Shown here in pieces: positions 27,201 through 37,600 of a DNA stretch of 64,000 nt. The stretch spans positions 62,001 to 126,000 of the forward strand of contig CACMQQ010000004.1 of assembly GCA_902615915.1 (NCBI GenBank), in the 5' to 3' direction. Position 1 is the first letter of the stretch. Every line of letters begins with the position of its first letter. Source of the stretch: an uncultured Fidelibacterota bacterium. Its GTDB lineage: Bacteria > Fidelibacterota > Marinisomatia > Marinisomatales > TCS55. Position numbers and translations under genes: made by a program. The notes below the pieces were generated by a model. That model was not told the origin of the DNA, made no database searches, and worked only from the letters and a program-made list of their open reading frames with translations.

Positions 27201-27691
27201 AATGCAGATGCAATTGAATTCCAAGTAGCTTGAGTAATTTGCTGATCTGTGGTGGGTGGAATACTAAATGTAGCCCCAGAGCTATTTATGAGCGTCTTTG
27301 AGGGGATTATATCAATGGTTGTATCAAATGGTACGGTAATGCTTTGAGTGCTTGTAGGGGATGCGGTCGGATTTAAAGAAAAAGGAATTGAGGTGTCTAG
27401 GGTTATTTCCAAGATATCCGATCCAATGGAGGTGTCAGGCAAAATACCTTCAAACATCAACTGCATACCAAGAGAATCTGGAGTTGAAAAGATTTGCTTA
27501 TTGTCCATCATTCCCTCGAGAGAGAATTTATTTTGAACCAAAGGGAAAGTTATATCTACAAACCATGTTGGCACCTTAAATCCATTTAAAGTGCTTAAAT
27601 CACATTTAATGAGAGAAAACGGCATCAAAAGAAATAAAAACCATATTGACCATTTCTTATAAGTTGCGCTTTTGATTATAAACTTCTTCAT
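24293..27691 (-). CDS. Large envelope protein (1132 aa), probably a lipoprotein, with shared module and Ser/Thr-rich Ig-like C-terminus
   Basis: ATG 27691 is preferred over TTG 27694. The N-terminus has a hydrophobic signal ending 'MPFSLIKC'; the Lys before Cys is atypical for a lipobox, so lipidation is only probable. Most of the protein is beta-rich with no recognised fold. Residues roughly 280-440 (nt 26851-26375) form the module shared with the giant surface protein. The C-terminal ~110 residues ('VVKFPNGGQSLNESSTIKI' to 'WYFSLTSG') resemble the Kre9/KNH-like Ser/Thr-rich Ig domain. The next gene, coupled by ATGA, encodes an outer-membrane barrel. No catalytic motif is visible. Function unknown; a surface or periplasmic partner of the barrel is the natural guess. 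Confidence 0.7.
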   Translation of the reverse strand: MKKFIIKSATYKKWSIWFLFLLMPFSLIKCDLSTLNGFKVPTWFVDITFPLVQNKFSLEGMMDNKQIFSTPDSLGMQLMFEGILPDTSIGSDILEITLDTSIPFSLNPTASPTSTQSITVPFDTTIDIIPSKTLINSSGATFSIPPTTDQQITQATWNSIASAFNPSIQIPINIPSISLDQFEFIESINGYVVKEDAGGAVSNFTTSIENDGLPSSITNFASTLKTSINSASITLANQTQASIGKGQTFSPSASSISKASIGNSMTMDLSLGLESLTAGSSEETLFSYTSATSVTGWTNGWQKFSLSKTGALSKIILKLSNAAPAADYNLALYIYTADNDPSSANPNSKFISAPYDKSNTVTINRNTAAGEVEFPFSSGKTYNASTNYYFWIKEEGVNPAGTGGQKLYINSSENDGGSDNSFGRVYHKINTLTGDLITISAGDKMQIGISNQLKISGFDSALVSIAETNIPIGIPEVKFPASIEIFSGKLISPSAADINEIKINSITSGYPMDVNFLMNFKNFAPPAGKDSTKLDTVLKNGLTIKKNYDLDGYTFYNPQGADSVLKKLTLEASATIKAQNSSFPLDGSNFGGISFDIGLKGLHFESMEANIVQEFPPTSFAISGMPLGFSGWEFVDTKLEIEMYNGIRLPVVLDFDMVGINQAGDTSKVNAISTLASPSTAKDTTKTIVRLSSIGTTTLKYQAPGSLNYYDSTNVTPKTNETTIVELMSSNPSTFNVNSRARIDGRGTLESGMTIGGKYRMLAPFEIIMAPMTFISATNSPLQEMDHSNRNRIRSSLQSASMTFTVENKIPSGGDLSMLMSNTGYFPLDTTVVALRAFKDSMVVKLNWSNTDSVYLVSTCDSLNPEFSDIYIFNVMDDFADCINGMSYIIKTTSSSMDTAFSYVDTLLKIPLPEPKSFYNVTNSGVHAGQVREAGLTTYASPLPKERVRLMTDPGQPYMAPRFRLEGSNGRSVYMTTGDYLNIDSFVTFSISSTGMSDPPPNELVVKFPNGGQSLNESSTIKITWKTYGTVSKVDLAYYAGGNPNVNSDVGWVNIITDLTNENFYNWTPTSTDGISSLSSSLKDSIRIRIKSSDGKVRDMSGWYFSLTSGSGGSQSIEDIAIDNIWNGLLKK
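26375..26851 (-). other. Second copy of the ~150-residue shared module
   Basis: This segment encodes the 'VTGWTNGWQKF' to 'FGRVYHKINTLTGD' stretch. It aligns along its full length, with few gaps, to the insert at 5880-6345 in the giant protein. It is embedded between beta-rich regions lacking SWM repeats, so the module moves independently of its host domain. Confidence 0.8.
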
Positions 27692-27758
27692 CAAATAATA
27701 AAATAATTAGCTAAAAATAGCATTTAAATCAAAAAAATTCATTTTATTTATTTTTGAT

Positions 27759-27790
27759 AAAAAAAAAGCCTCACTTGGAGGCTTTTTTTG
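27759..27790 (-). terminator. Bidirectional intrinsic terminator after ahcY
   Basis: The stem GCCTC (27768-27772) pairs with GAGGC (27778-27782) around a five-base loop, flanked by a run of A on one side and T on the other; the stem extends through A-T pairs. In the minus direction it lies about 17 bases after the ahcY stop codon and ends the pckA-metK-ahcY run. The rest of the 27692-27806 gap is AT-rich leader for the envelope-protein gene. Confidence 0.85.
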
Positions 27791-27806
27791 TTTTATTAAC
27801 TCAGAG

Positions 27807-29129
27807 CTAATATCTGTATTCTTCAGATTTAAAGGGTCCCTCTACCTTTACTCCAATATAGTCAGCTTGTTCTTGATTCAACTGGGTCAGCTCAACACCT
27901 AGTTTTTCCAAATGTAAAATAGCTACCTTTTCATCTAAATGCTTTGGAAGAACATATACTTTATTTTCGTATTTATCACTGTTTTCCCACAATTCGATTT
28001 GCGCAAGAACCTGATTTGTAAAAGAATTGCTCATCACAAAAGAAGGGTGGCCTGTTGCGCAGCCAAGGTTAACCAATCTACCTTCAGCCAATACTATGAT
28101 ATCTTTTCCATTTAAAGTGTATTTATCAACTTGAGGTTTTATGGTATCTTTTGAATTTCCATGATTTTTTTCTAACCAAGCCATGTCAATCTCATTGTCA
28201 AAGTGACCAATATTACAAACTATGGCTTTATCTTTCATATTTTCAAAATGTTCTGCTCTAACAATATCTCTATTGCCCGTTGCAGTTACTACAATATCCA
28301 CATCACTGATTACGGTTTTCAGTCTTTTAACTTGAAAACCGTCCATTGATGCTTGCAAAGCGCAGATTGGATCGATTTCTGAAATAATAACTCTAGCGCC
28401 AGCACCCCTTAAAGATGCAGCGGAACCCTTCCCTACATCGCCATAACCTGCAACGACGGCAACTTTTCCTGCCATCATGATATCGGTAGATCTTCTGATA
28501 GCATCGACCAACGATTCCTGGCAGCCATATTTATTGTCAAATTTTGCTTTAGTTACTGAGTCATTTATGTTGATAGCAGGCAATGGTAAGGTACCATTTT
28601 TAACCCTTTCATGAAGCCTATGGACTCCAGTAGTAGTCTCCTCAGAAAGACCTTTAATCCCAGAAACAAGCTCGGGATAATGATCTAATACCATATTGGT
28701 GAGATCGCCCCCATCATCTAAAATCATATTAAGCGGTTTATCATCGTTAAAGGCAAATAGTGTTTGCTTTATACACCAATCAAATTCTTCCTCATTCATT
28801 CCTTTCCAAGCATAAACAGGTATGTCTTTTGCTGCAATGGCAGCTGCAGCATGATCCTGCGTTGAAAATATATTGCAAGATGACCAAGAAACTTCTGCTC
28901 CAAGATCAATCAACGTTTCTATCAAAACAGCAGTTTGAATTGTCATGTGCAAACATCCTGCTATTCTAGCACCTTGTAGGGGTTTTGAAGCAGAGAATTC
29001 TCTTTTTATTGACATTAAACCAGGCATTTCAGCTTCTGCTAAGGAAATTTCTTTTCTTCCCCAATTTGAAAGAGAGATATCTTTTACTTTGTAAGGCAAT
29101 CTCTCAACAATATTTTCAGTTAATTCCAT
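27807..29129 (-). CDS. ahcY: Adenosylhomocysteinase
   Basis: Cytosolic NAD-dependent enzyme that splits S-adenosylhomocysteine into adenosine and homocysteine, relieving methyltransferase product inhibition. The family start '[19 protein letters not shown]' (residues 20-38), '[16 protein letters not shown]', '[13 protein letters not shown]' (substrate Lys/Asp region) and the NAD-binding glycine motif '[10 protein letters not shown]' (about residues 221-230) are all present, and the protein ends in the expected 'YRY'. At 440 residues it lacks the ~40-residue insert of some bacterial forms. A strong AAGGAG precedes ATG 29129. It follows metK after 13 bases, so the pair makes and recycles SAM in one transcript; a terminator follows. 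Confidence 0.97.
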   Translation of the reverse strand: MELTENIVERLPYKVKDISLSNWGRKEISLAEAEMPGLMSIKREFSASKPLQGARIAGCLHMTIQTAVLIETLIDLGAEVSWSSCNIFSTQDHAAAAIAAKDIPVYAWKGMNEEEFDWCIKQTLFAFNDDKPLNMILDDGGDLTNMVLDHYPELVSGIKGLSEETTTGVHRLHERVKNGTLPLPAININDSVTKAKFDNKYGCQESLVDAIRRSTDIMMAGKVAVVAGYGDVGKGSAASLRGAGARVIISEIDPICALQASMDGFQVKRLKTVISDVDIVVTATGNRDIVRAEHFENMKDKAIVCNIGHFDNEIDMAWLEKNHGNSKDTIKPQVDKYTLNGKDIIVLAEGRLVNLGCATGHPSFVMSNSFTNQVLAQIELWENSDKYENKVYVLPKHLDEKVAILHLEKLGVELTQLNQEQADYIGVKVEGPFKSEEYRY

Positions 29130-29142
29130 TATAACTCCTTAA

Positions 29143-30324
29143 TTAAATAGCCGATAATAATTCATCGACCATATCAGTTTTTTCCCAAGTAAAAGAATCT
29201 TCTGTCCTTCCAAAATGGCCATTAGAGGCAGTAATTCTGTATCTTGGGTGTTTTAAATTCAAATGATTTATAATCCCGCTTGGTTTTAAAGGAAACAATG
29301 TCTCCGCAATGTTTGTAAGCTTTTCATCAGAAATTGTTCCTGTGCCGAAGGTTTTTACATAAAACGATGTTGGCTTTGCAACACCGATACTGTATGAAAA
29401 TTGAACTTCACATTTGTCTGCTAATTTAGCAGCAACAATATTCTTAGCTATATATCTTGCCATATATGCTGCAGATCTATCAACTTTTGAAGGGTCTTTA
29501 CCAGAAAATGCTCCTCCGCCATGGGGCGCATATCCTCCATAAGTATCTACAATGATCTTTCTTCCGGTTAAACCGGTATCCGCTTCAGGCCCACCAAAAA
29601 CGAATCTACCAGTACCATTAACTATATAAGCATCATCATACGGAAGGTTCGATAAATCTAAAACTGGTTTAATAACTTTATCAATAACTTCGCTAGTAAT
29701 AAAATGATGCTCGTCTTTTTCGTTTGCAAATTGATCTAGCATATCGTCATGCTGAGTGGCTATGACTACTTTTGAAACTTTACGTGGTCTATTATTTTCA
29801 TATAAAATTGAAACCTGAGACTTATTATCAGGTCTTAGCCAATCCAAAGTACCATTTTTTCGAAGATTGGTTAACTTTTCAACCAACCTATGGGATAAAT
29901 GAATTGGAAGGGGCATTAATTCTTTTGTTTCATTGCAAGCAAAACCAAACATTAAGCCTTGGTCTCCTGCTCCTTGCTCATCAAATAAACCTGATCCTTC
30001 GTCAACTCCCTGAGCAATTTCAGGGCTTTGATTATCAAGAAAAGAGGTGATTTTTACTGAATTGCAATCCATTCCATACTGACTATCTACATAACCAATT
30101 TCTTTTAAAGTGTTCCTCACAACTTCTTCAACATTAACTGAAGCTTTTGAGGTTATTTCTCCTGAAACAAAAACATTTCCAGTAGTAGCCATTGTTTCAC
30201 ATGCTACGCGAGAATTAGGATCCTTCTCCAAGTATTTATCAAGTATAGCATCAGATATCGCATCGCAAACCTTATCGGGGTGACCCTCTGATACAGATTC
30301 TGATGTGAAAACAAATTTACTCAT
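29143..30324 (-). CDS. metK: S-adenosylmethionine synthetase
   Basis: Makes SAM from methionine and ATP in the cytosol. Signatures visible: '[18 protein letters not shown]' (residues 12-29), the '[12 protein letters not shown]' hexapeptide-containing loop (about 117-128), '[19 protein letters not shown]' (about 266-284) and '[11 protein letters not shown]'. Length 393 is standard. It lies 23 bases after pckA and 13 before ahcY on the same strand. The short spacer to pckA leaves no room for a SAM riboswitch, so regulation would have to act further upstream. Confidence 0.98.
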   Translation of the reverse strand: MSKFVFTSESVSEGHPDKVCDAISDAILDKYLEKDPNSRVACETMATTGNVFVSGEITSKASVNVEEVVRNTLKEIGYVDSQYGMDCNSVKITSFLDNQSPEIAQGVDEGSGLFDEQGAGDQGLMFGFACNETKELMPLPIHLSHRLVEKLTNLRKNGTLDWLRPDNKSQVSILYENNRPRKVSKVVIATQHDDMLDQFANEKDEHHFITSEVIDKVIKPVLDLSNLPYDDAYIVNGTGRFVFGGPEADTGLTGRKIIVDTYGGYAPHGGGAFSGKDPSKVDRSAAYMARYIAKNIVAAKLADKCEVQFSYSIGVAKPTSFYVKTFGTGTISDEKLTNIAETLFPLKPSGIINHLNLKHPRYRITASNGHFGRTEDSFTWEKTDMVDELLSAI

Positions 30325-30347
30325 TTGATTACAAACCTCTCTAATTT

Positions 30348-31967
30348 CTAAGCTTTAATCCTTGGACCTGCGTTGATAATATCAACATCATCAATATTGT
30401 ATTTTGAAAAGTTCTCATTGAATTTTCCAACTAAAGTTTTCGCTATTTTATCGTATTCATTTTTATCTTTCCATGCATTAACAGGAATTAGCAAATCTTC
30501 ACTTATTTCATTCAAATTTTTTGGAACTTTTACACCAAAATAGGGATCTAATTCAAATTCAGATTCTTCTATTGTTCCGTCAAGTATAGAATGAATCATT
30601 TTGCGAGTCAATGGAAGAGATATTCTCTTTGCTCCAGACTGCGCTGAAGCCCCGACCCATCCAGTATTTACCAAATATGCCGGTACCTCAAAATTATTCA
30701 TTTTCTCCTTTAAAAGCTCAGCATATCTTAATGGATGTAATGTCAAAAAAGGACCTCCAAAACAAGGTGAAAATGTAGCTGTTGGCTCAGTAATGCCCCG
30801 CTCAGTTCCAGCTACTTTTGCTGTATATCCACTTATAAAGTGATACATCGCTTGCTCGGAAGTTAACTTTGATACGGGAGGTATTACTCCGTAAGCATCG
30901 CATGTCAAAAAAATTATGGTTTTTGGATGGTTTGACATTGCAGGCTTACCTTGTCCATAAATAGAGTTATCTATGAAATTTAAAGGATAAGATACCCTAG
31001 TATTTTCCGTTTTTGATCCATCTGAATAGTCAACTACCATGGTTTCTGGGTCATAGACTACATTCTCTAGCAATGCTCCTCTTTTAATAGCATTAAAAAT
31101 GTCGGGCTCATTCTCAGGGTTTAGATTTATTGTTTTGGCATAGCAGCCGCCTTCAAAATTGAATATGCCATCATTTGACCAACCATGCTCGTCATCTCCA
31201 ATTAATGGACGCTTTGGATCAGTAGAAAGTGTGGTTTTTCCAGTACCACTCAAACCAAAGAAAATTGCAGAGTTTTCTCCATCTTCAGCAACATTGGCAG
31301 AGCAATGCATGGAAAGCACTCCACTTTGTGGTAGAAGGTAATGCAATACTGAAAAGATTCCTTTTTTCATTTCACCAGCATATTCAGTGCCTCCAATAAT
31401 TGCAATTTTTTTAGCCATATGAAAAATAACAAATGATTCTGAATTCATACCATGCTCTTTAAAATTTTCATTTTTTACATCTGAAGCATTTATTATTGTA
31501 AAATCAGGAGAAAAATTATCTAGATCTTTTGATTCTGGTCTTATAAACATGTTGTGAACAAAGTGGGCCTGCCAAGCTCTTTTAGCCAAAATCCTTACGT
31601 TGATACTATACTTTGGATCAAAACCAGCATATCCATCGAACATATAAGTATCATTTTGGTCTGAATTATAATAATCAACTATCTTTGAGAAAAGCTCATC
31701 AAAGACTTTTTCATCAATTTTTTGATTAACTTGACCCCACCAAATTTGTGAATTTGAGGAGGGTTCATCGACTATGTACTTATCCTTAGGTGATCTCCCT
31801 GTAAATTTTCCAGTATCTACAATGGGAGCACCTGTAGAACTGATAACACCTTCTTTATTTTTTAAAATTTCATCAATTAAATTATCAACATTTAGATTTC
31901 TATGTATCTTAGATACGTTGTTTAGACCAATTTGATCTAAACCAAGGGTTTTGTTCAAATTTGACAT
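30348..31967 (-). CDS. pckA: Phosphoenolpyruvate carboxykinase (ATP)
   Basis: Converts oxaloacetate plus ATP to phosphoenolpyruvate, the entry step of gluconeogenesis. Seen: '[11 protein letters not shown]' (residues 53-63), the kinase P-loop '[11 protein letters not shown]' (about 236-246), metal-binding 'GDDEHGWS' (about 257), and '[14 protein letters not shown]'. Length 539 fits the ATP-dependent class. AGAGGA lies just before ATG 31967, inside the end of xerC, whose stop is only three bases upstream. Together with the two amino acid or dicarboxylate symporters in the window it suggests growth on amino or organic acids (inference). Confidence 0.97.
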   Translation of the reverse strand: MSNLNKTLGLDQIGLNNVSKIHRNLNVDNLIDEILKNKEGVISSTGAPIVDTGKFTGRSPKDKYIVDEPSSNSQIWWGQVNQKIDEKVFDELFSKIVDYYNSDQNDTYMFDGYAGFDPKYSINVRILAKRAWQAHFVHNMFIRPESKDLDNFSPDFTIINASDVKNENFKEHGMNSESFVIFHMAKKIAIIGGTEYAGEMKKGIFSVLHYLLPQSGVLSMHCSANVAEDGENSAIFFGLSGTGKTTLSTDPKRPLIGDDEHGWSNDGIFNFEGGCYAKTINLNPENEPDIFNAIKRGALLENVVYDPETMVVDYSDGSKTENTRVSYPLNFIDNSIYGQGKPAMSNHPKTIIFLTCDAYGVIPPVSKLTSEQAMYHFISGYTAKVAGTERGITEPTATFSPCFGGPFLTLHPLRYAELLKEKMNNFEVPAYLVNTGWVGASAQSGAKRISLPLTRKMIHSILDGTIEESEFELDPYFGVKVPKNLNEISEDLLIPVNAWKDKNEYDKIAKTLVGKFNENFSKYNIDDVDIINAGPRIKA

Positions 31968-31969
31968 AT

Positions 31970-32854
31970 TTATCCTCTTGGATGGGCTTGTTTGTATGTT
32001 TGTTTTATTTTTTCCGGTTGAATATGTGTATAAACTTGAGTTGAGGACAGATTACTATGACCTAACAGATCTTTCACAGTTCTTATACCTGCCCCATTTT
32101 CAATAAGATGTGTTGCAAAAGAATGTCTTAATATATGCGGACCTAATTGATTGCCATCTGCAACTAGCTTTATATACATAGATATTCTTCTTTGAACCGT
32201 TCTTTTTGAAATTCGCTTCTCTCTCTTAGTTATAAACAATGGTTTATTAAAATCTTTATTTTTTCTAGAAATAGTGTATTTCTCTAAGTACAATTTCGCT
32301 CTATTTCCAAAGGGAACCAAACGTTCTTTGCTTCCTTTACCAAAAAGTCTAATTAGATTATTTTTATAATCAACCGAACCGTGATTTAATGAAACTAATT
32401 CACTTAACCTCATACCTGTTGAATAAAAAAGCTCTAACATTGCTTTATCCCTTAATCCAATTGCAGTATTATCATTAGGAGAATCCATAAGTAAATCAAT
32501 AATTTTTTGATCTATGAAATTAGGTAATGATCTTGCTATTTTAGGGGATCTTATGTTTTCGGATGGATTGCTATATATTTGTTCAGACTTAACCATAAAT
32601 TTAAAATATGATTTTATAGAAGCAAGTCTTCTTGCAATTGTTCTATCTGAAAATTTTTTATCAAACTCCGAAGATAAAAAGGCTCTGATTTGTTTTCTTG
32701 ATATTTTATTAATATCATAATTATCGTCATTAAGAAACTTTTTAAATTTGTTTAGATCTGTCATGTAAGATTTAATAGTATTATTAGAAAAATTTCTTTC
32801 TTTTTTTAGAAAAAGATAAAAATCATTTAATGATTCGTACATTTCTATCATCAT
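31970..32854 (-). CDS. xerC: Tyrosine recombinase XerC/XerD
   Basis: A 294-residue site-specific recombinase with an N-terminal SAM-like core-binding domain ('[19 protein letters not shown]') and a C-terminal catalytic domain. Visible catalytic residues: Arg in '[10 protein letters not shown]' (about 145), 'HILRHSF' (about 239-245), His in 'LLGHSN', and Tyr in 'QVYTHI' (about 274). Length and the housekeeping setting point to a chromosome-dimer-resolving XerC/D rather than a phage integrase. Its ATG overlaps the rluD stop (ATGA, 32851-32854). Whether it is the C or D partner is not decidable; no dif-like site was recognised here. Confidence 0.9.
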   Translation of the reverse strand: MMIEMYESLNDFYLFLKKERNFSNNTIKSYMTDLNKFKKFLNDDNYDINKISRKQIRAFLSSEFDKKFSDRTIARRLASIKSYFKFMVKSEQIYSNPSENIRSPKIARSLPNFIDQKIIDLLMDSPNDNTAIGLRDKAMLELFYSTGMRLSELVSLNHGSVDYKNNLIRLFGKGSKERLVPFGNRAKLYLEKYTISRKNKDFNKPLFITKREKRISKRTVQRRISMYIKLVADGNQLGPHILRHSFATHLIENGAGIRTVKDLLGHSNLSSTQVYTHIQPEKIKQTYKQAHPRG

Positions 32855-33819
32855 GCATTAAATAAACTGAGTTGATTCAAAAGATCATTTAAATCTTCTG
32901 AAATTGGGGCTCTTAATGACATTTTTTTATTGGTAATAGGATGATTAAAAATAATCTCTTCAGCATGAAGTGCCTGCCTGTTCAAGTTTTTAGCAATTTT
33001 AGTAAAAATTTTAGTTACTTCTGGTAAAAAGCCTCGAGCTTTTTTTAAACCACCACCATATTTTTCATCACAAAAAATTGGACATCCTACAAATGAAGCA
33101 TGTACTCGGATTTGATGTGTTCTTCCAGTCTTAGGAAAAAAAAATACTTGATTTAGATACTTACCTCTTTCCAATAGCGAATACCCAGTGGTTGCACTTC
33201 TACCATTAATATTGACTTCAAAAATAGTTGGATCTTTTTTTGCTCTTTTAATAGGGCGGTCAATAAGACCCTGCTCTTCTTTCCAGCTTCCCCATGTGAT
33301 TGCAAAATATTTTTTTTCAATTAATCTTTTTTCAAACTGATAAGATAGATGCTTATGTGCTTGGTTTGTTTTCGCAATTAAGATTACACCAGAGGTATTT
33401 TTGTCCAGACGATGTACTATTCCAGGCCTATATTCGCCGTTAATATTAGATAATTTGTCAAAATAATGTAAAAGCCCATTTACCAGTGTACCATCTTCAT
33501 TTCCATTTCCTGGGTGTACAACTAAGCCCGAAGGTTTATTTATGGCAATAATCGATGCATCCTCATAAATAATATCCAAATCTATTTTTTGCGCTTTTAA
33601 TTTTGTATTATCATTTTGAGGTAACGAAATAAAATAGTCAATAGTTTCATTGCCATCTAGCTGATAACTTGGTTTTACAGTAAAGCTGTTTACTCTAATA
33701 TTTCCTGATTTTATCATTTTTTTAATTTGAGTCCTGCTAAAATCAGGAAAGTAATTGGATAGAAAGAGATCTATCCTCAAAGGTTTTATAGCATTAACTG
33801 GAATAGTCTCAAACTTCAA
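32851..33819 (-). CDS. rluD: 23S rRNA pseudouridine synthase, RluD/RluA family
   Basis: Isomerises specific uridines to pseudouridine in large-subunit rRNA. An N-terminal S4 RNA-binding domain ('[20 protein letters not shown]', residues 15-34) is followed by the catalytic domain with the hallmark '[14 protein letters not shown]' (Asp about 137) and 'GRTHQIRVH' (about 230). The length of 322 fits RluD. The 5' end overlaps lspA by 11 bases and the 3' end overlaps xerC by four. RluD versus another RluA-family member is inferred from S4 domain presence and the lspA-rluD neighbourhood, a common arrangement. Confidence 0.9.
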   Translation of the reverse strand: MKFETIPVNAIKPLRIDLFLSNYFPDFSRTQIKKMIKSGNIRVNSFTVKPSYQLDGNETIDYFISLPQNDNTKLKAQKIDLDIIYEDASIIAINKPSGLVVHPGNGNEDGTLVNGLLHYFDKLSNINGEYRPGIVHRLDKNTSGVILIAKTNQAHKHLSYQFEKRLIEKKYFAITWGSWKEEQGLIDRPIKRAKKDPTIFEVNINGRSATTGYSLLERGKYLNQVFFFPKTGRTHQIRVHASFVGCPIFCDEKYGGGLKKARGFLPEVTKIFTKIAKNLNRQALHAEEIIFNHPITNKKMSLRAPISEDLNDLLNQLSLFNA

Positions 33820-34279
33820 TCTTCGCTCTTTTTTTCTCTAAAAAAATTGAATCAAATAACATTATGACCATACCTACTGTGACACACGAGTCAGCTATAT
33901 TAAAGATATACCATCGAAAATTGCCAATCATAAAATCAAAAAAGTCGACAACCTCACCTAAGAAAATTCTATCTGTTAAATTGCCTAAGGCACCTGCAAT
34001 TATTAAGGAAATAGAAAATCTCAATATAAAAACGTCATTTTTAATTGTGTACAAATAATAAAATAGAAAAATTGTAAGAACTATTGATAGCGCTGAAAAT
34101 AAAAAAATACCAAAAGGAAAATCTATCCCAAAGGCCATGCCATCGTTTGTTATATAGGTCAAGTTAAAAAAATTAGGGATTATTTCAATTGATTGACCTA
34201 AAGACATGTTATGTCTTACAAGATATTTTGAGATTTGGTCTAACAAAAAAAGGAAAAGGCTCAAAAAGAGCACATTCAT
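33809..34279 (-). CDS. lspA: Lipoprotein signal peptidase (signal peptidase II)
   Basis: Inner-membrane aspartic protease that cleaves signal peptides of lipidated prolipoproteins; several of its likely substrates lie in this window. The frame extends to 34318, but ATG 34279 overlaps the dksA-like stop (ATGA) and gives the compact family N-terminus 'MNVLFLSLFLFLLDQISK', so I choose it (156 aa). Conserved 'NDGMAFGI', catalytic Asp in 'GALGNLTDRI' and 'NIADSCVTVG', and four TM segments are visible. Confidence 0.95.
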   Translation of the reverse strand: MNVLFLSLFLFLLDQISKYLVRHNMSLGQSIEIIPNFFNLTYITNDGMAFGIDFPFGIFLFSALSIVLTIFLFYYLYTIKNDVFILRFSISLIIAGALGNLTDRIFLGEVVDFFDFMIGNFRWYIFNIADSCVTVGMVIMLFDSIFLEKKRAKIEV

Positions 34280-34668
34280 ATTAAACCAAGCTTTCCCTTT
34301 TCCTTGCAATTCACGCATTTTGTTGCGTTGGGCACTTCCATCATTCTTTCAGCAGGTATTAATTCATTGCAAATTTTACAAACGCCAAAAGAGCCGTCAT
34401 TGATGCGCTCCAAAGCAATTTCTAAGTTTTTTAAATAGTCACTGCCCCTGTTCATTAACATGAAGTTCTTCTCCTGTTCATGAGAATCAGTTCCTGCATC
34501 AGCCATATGAACACTATAAATTGAGTCCGGAGTAAGACCTCCTTGCTTGTTCGAAGAACTCCCTAATCCTTCTTTTATTGTATCCACTTCGTTAGCTATT
34601 AAACTTATTTTGTGTTCAATAGATTTTTTAAATTTATTTAGCTCTGCTTTTGAATATTTGTTTAACAC
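34276..34668 (-). CDS. DksA/TraR-family zinc-finger regulator
   Basis: A 130-residue protein with a coiled-coil N-terminal part ('KSIEHKISLIANEVDTIKEG'), a central 'ADAGTDSHEQEKNF' stretch typical of DksA/YteA-like proteins, and a four-Cys zinc finger 'CKICNELI...TKCVNCKEKG' (about residues 97-125). Members bind the RNA polymerase secondary channel, or in some lineages act as short TraR-like homologues. The start is GTG 34668, with AGGA about seven bases upstream; an ATG two bases earlier is out of frame. It sits between ileS and lspA, coupled to lspA. I withhold the symbol dksA because the acidic coiled-coil tip differs from E. coli. Confidence 0.85.
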   Translation of the reverse strand: MLNKYSKAELNKFKKSIEHKISLIANEVDTIKEGLGSSSNKQGGLTPDSIYSVHMADAGTDSHEQEKNFMLMNRGSDYLKNLEIALERINDGSFGVCKICNELIPAERMMEVPNATKCVNCKEKGKLGLI

Positions 34669-34669
34669 A

Positions 34670-37600
34670 TTATATCCTTTCGCTTTTTGCTTTATTTAAT
34701 CCTATGTGAAGAATTTCATTATCAATTTCTATTCTAGAAGAATATTCAACTTCATCTTTTTTTTCAAAAATACTTAAAGCCAAAACCTCATTTTTAAACA
34801 AATCGATGTTTGCTTTTATAGCATTCCCTATTTTACCAGAAAGGTCAGAATAAATATTGATTCTATCTTCAACTGCGAAATTAGCATTTTTTCTCATGTT
34901 TTGCACCTGTCTAATTGCATCCCTTGCCATTCCTTCATTTTTCAAATCTTCATTAATATCTATTATAAGTCCCACTGTATGATTATCGTCACCAGAAGAG
35001 GAGAATTTCTCAGCAGATTCCTGCTCAAAAATCAACTCATCTCTAAAAATTGAAATTTCTTTACTTTGGATTAATAAATCTAATTTTTTATCAGATCTGA
35101 TTTTAGAGATTATCTTATCTGGAGTTATTTTTCTGATAGCCTCACTAATTATTTTAAGATTTTTTCCGTATTTAGCGCCCAAAATAGGTAAGTTCGGTTT
35201 TATGTTAAATTTAACTAATTTGTCTTCGGAATCTGCTTGTACAACCTTCTTTACATTTAATTCATCTTCAATAATTTTACTTTCGTTCAAGATAAAGTTT
35301 GCGACTTTTTTATCGGTTACATGAAAATGTAATTCCGAGAGAGGTTGTCTAATCTTGATTTTAGCTTTATTTCTTGCTGACCTGCCAAGCTCAACTACTT
35401 TCCTAAGGGAATCAATGTTCTTCATCAATTCAATGTCTATTTTTTTCAAATCTGAACTTGGATAGTCACACAAATGGATGCTTTCATGTTCATCTGAGTT
35501 AATATTTTTTACCAAATTTTGATATATTTCTTCTGTTACAAAAGGCAAAACAGGTGAAATTAATTTTATAATAGTAATGAGACATTCATAAAGAACTTGG
35601 TAAGCCGTTTGCTTATCAAGATCATCTTCGCTTTTCCAAAATCTTCGTCTACTTCTTCGTATATACCAATTCGATAAATCGTCTAAAAAAAGATCAAATT
35701 TTCTCATCATGATGTCAGATCTAAATTGTTCTAAACCAGAATTACAATCCCTAATAAAAACATTTAGTTTTGAAATTATCCATTTATCCATGATAGAGAA
35801 GTCAGCATAATTCACTTTATTTTTATGTGGATGGTAGCCATCAACAGAAGCGTAGGTTGCAAAAAAAGAATAGGAATTCCATAACTGAATTAGCTTTTTT
35901 CTTATTTCATTACCAATAGAATAACCGAATAATAGATTATGTTCAGGGTTTTGCAACGCATACATCCATCTCATTACATCTACTCCCATTTTTTCTGCCG
36001 CATCATCAAACCAAATTGCATTTCCCCAAGATTTATGCATTTCTCTTCCATCTTCTGCTCTGACAAGTGCATGACCTAAAAGATTTTTAAAAGGTGGCTT
36101 GTTTTCAAGCATAGTGGACATCGCCAATAGAGAATAGAACCAGTTTCTAAATTGACCTGGAAAGGATTCAACAACAAACTCAGCAGGAAACCATTCATCC
36201 CAATAGCTTTTATCTGAATTATATTTTAAAGTAGAGTATGGGACTATACCAGCGTCCAACCATGGATTGCCGACATCTTCAATTCTATTTCCAATAAGAC
36301 CTGTCTTAGGGTGCTTGATTTTAACTTTGTCAATCCATGGTCTATGTGGTGAGTGTCCATTAAACTCATTCCAGCCTTCAACTGCCAATTCTTTTAATTC
36401 TTCCCTTGACCCTACAACATAAAATGAACCATCATCAAAAGTCCATATAGGCAAAGCCAAGCCCCAAAATCGCTTTTTTGAGATCATCCAGTCACCCATG
36501 TTATCAAGCCACTCTATTTCTCTGTCTTCGCCCCAATCTGGTATCCAATTGATATCTCTGACTGTTTTTTTTATATCATCTCTCCAATCCATGTTAATAT
36601 ACCATTCATCGACCAATCTAAAAACAAGCTCATCACCAGACCTCCAGCAATGAGGATATACATGAGGATAGTCTTCTGCATAGAACAATAAGTTTCTTTC
36701 TTTGAGATCATTTATTATCAATTGAATTGTTTTTTTATCCGTTGCGCTTTTCCCTGCAAGCCAGCCGAATTTTTCAGTAAACTTAGATTCTTTATTTAAT
36801 GGAGCAATGCTGACAAATCCCAGCTTATTTCCAATTTTACTATCAATATCGCCACAACCAGGAGCCATGTGAACTATTCCTGTTCCTTCACCGGCAACCA
36901 CTATATCATTTCCGATATTATCTTTACCTGGATCGATGACCTGGTGCTGAGTACTGCTAGTTATGTTTTTTTTCTTTAATTTTTCATCTTTGTACGGATA
37001 ACCGCCAATTTCATTTTGAGCATCTAGATGGTCATATGGACCTATATATTTTAATCCAACTAGCTTACTACCTTTAATTGTTTCTAAAACCTCAAATCCA
37101 CCTCTTTCATTAAAAATTTGCGCTATGGTTTTTAACTTAGGCACTCCATCAATCCATTGTTTTTTTTCTTTGAACTGTTTTTCGAGTCTTTTAAAGTTGA
37201 GATTCTCTTCTGCAAAATAATATATTGAACCATCTGAGGCTTTCACTTTGACATAATTAATATTTGCATTAACTGCAGCGATGACATTTGATGTCAATGT
37301 CCATGGAGTAGTTGTCCAAACAAGGATATATTCATTTTCCTTATCAACTATTGGAAAACGAACGAACACAGCTTTGTGAGAGACAAGTTTTCTGCCTTCA
37401 ATTATTTCCATTTGAGAATAGGAAGTGCCAGATCTGCCAGACCAAGGTACAACATCAGAGCCTTTGTATATCTTGCCATTTTCAAACAATTTTTTCAAAA
37501 ATGACCAAATCGTAAAATTATTTTCATCGGACATGGTGAAGTAAGAATTTTCCCAGTCCATCCAATAGCCCAATCTTTTTGATTGCTCAGTTTGAATTTT

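Noticed and set aside
30325-30347. SAM riboswitch upstream of metK
   Set aside because: The gap to pckA is only 23 bases, too short for any known SAM or SAH riboswitch; the metK-ahcY gap is 13 bases.
31970-32854. Integrase marking a mobile element
   Set aside because: The recombinase is XerC/D-sized and embedded, with overlaps, among lspA, rluD and pckA; there are no att repeats, tRNA or phage genes nearby.
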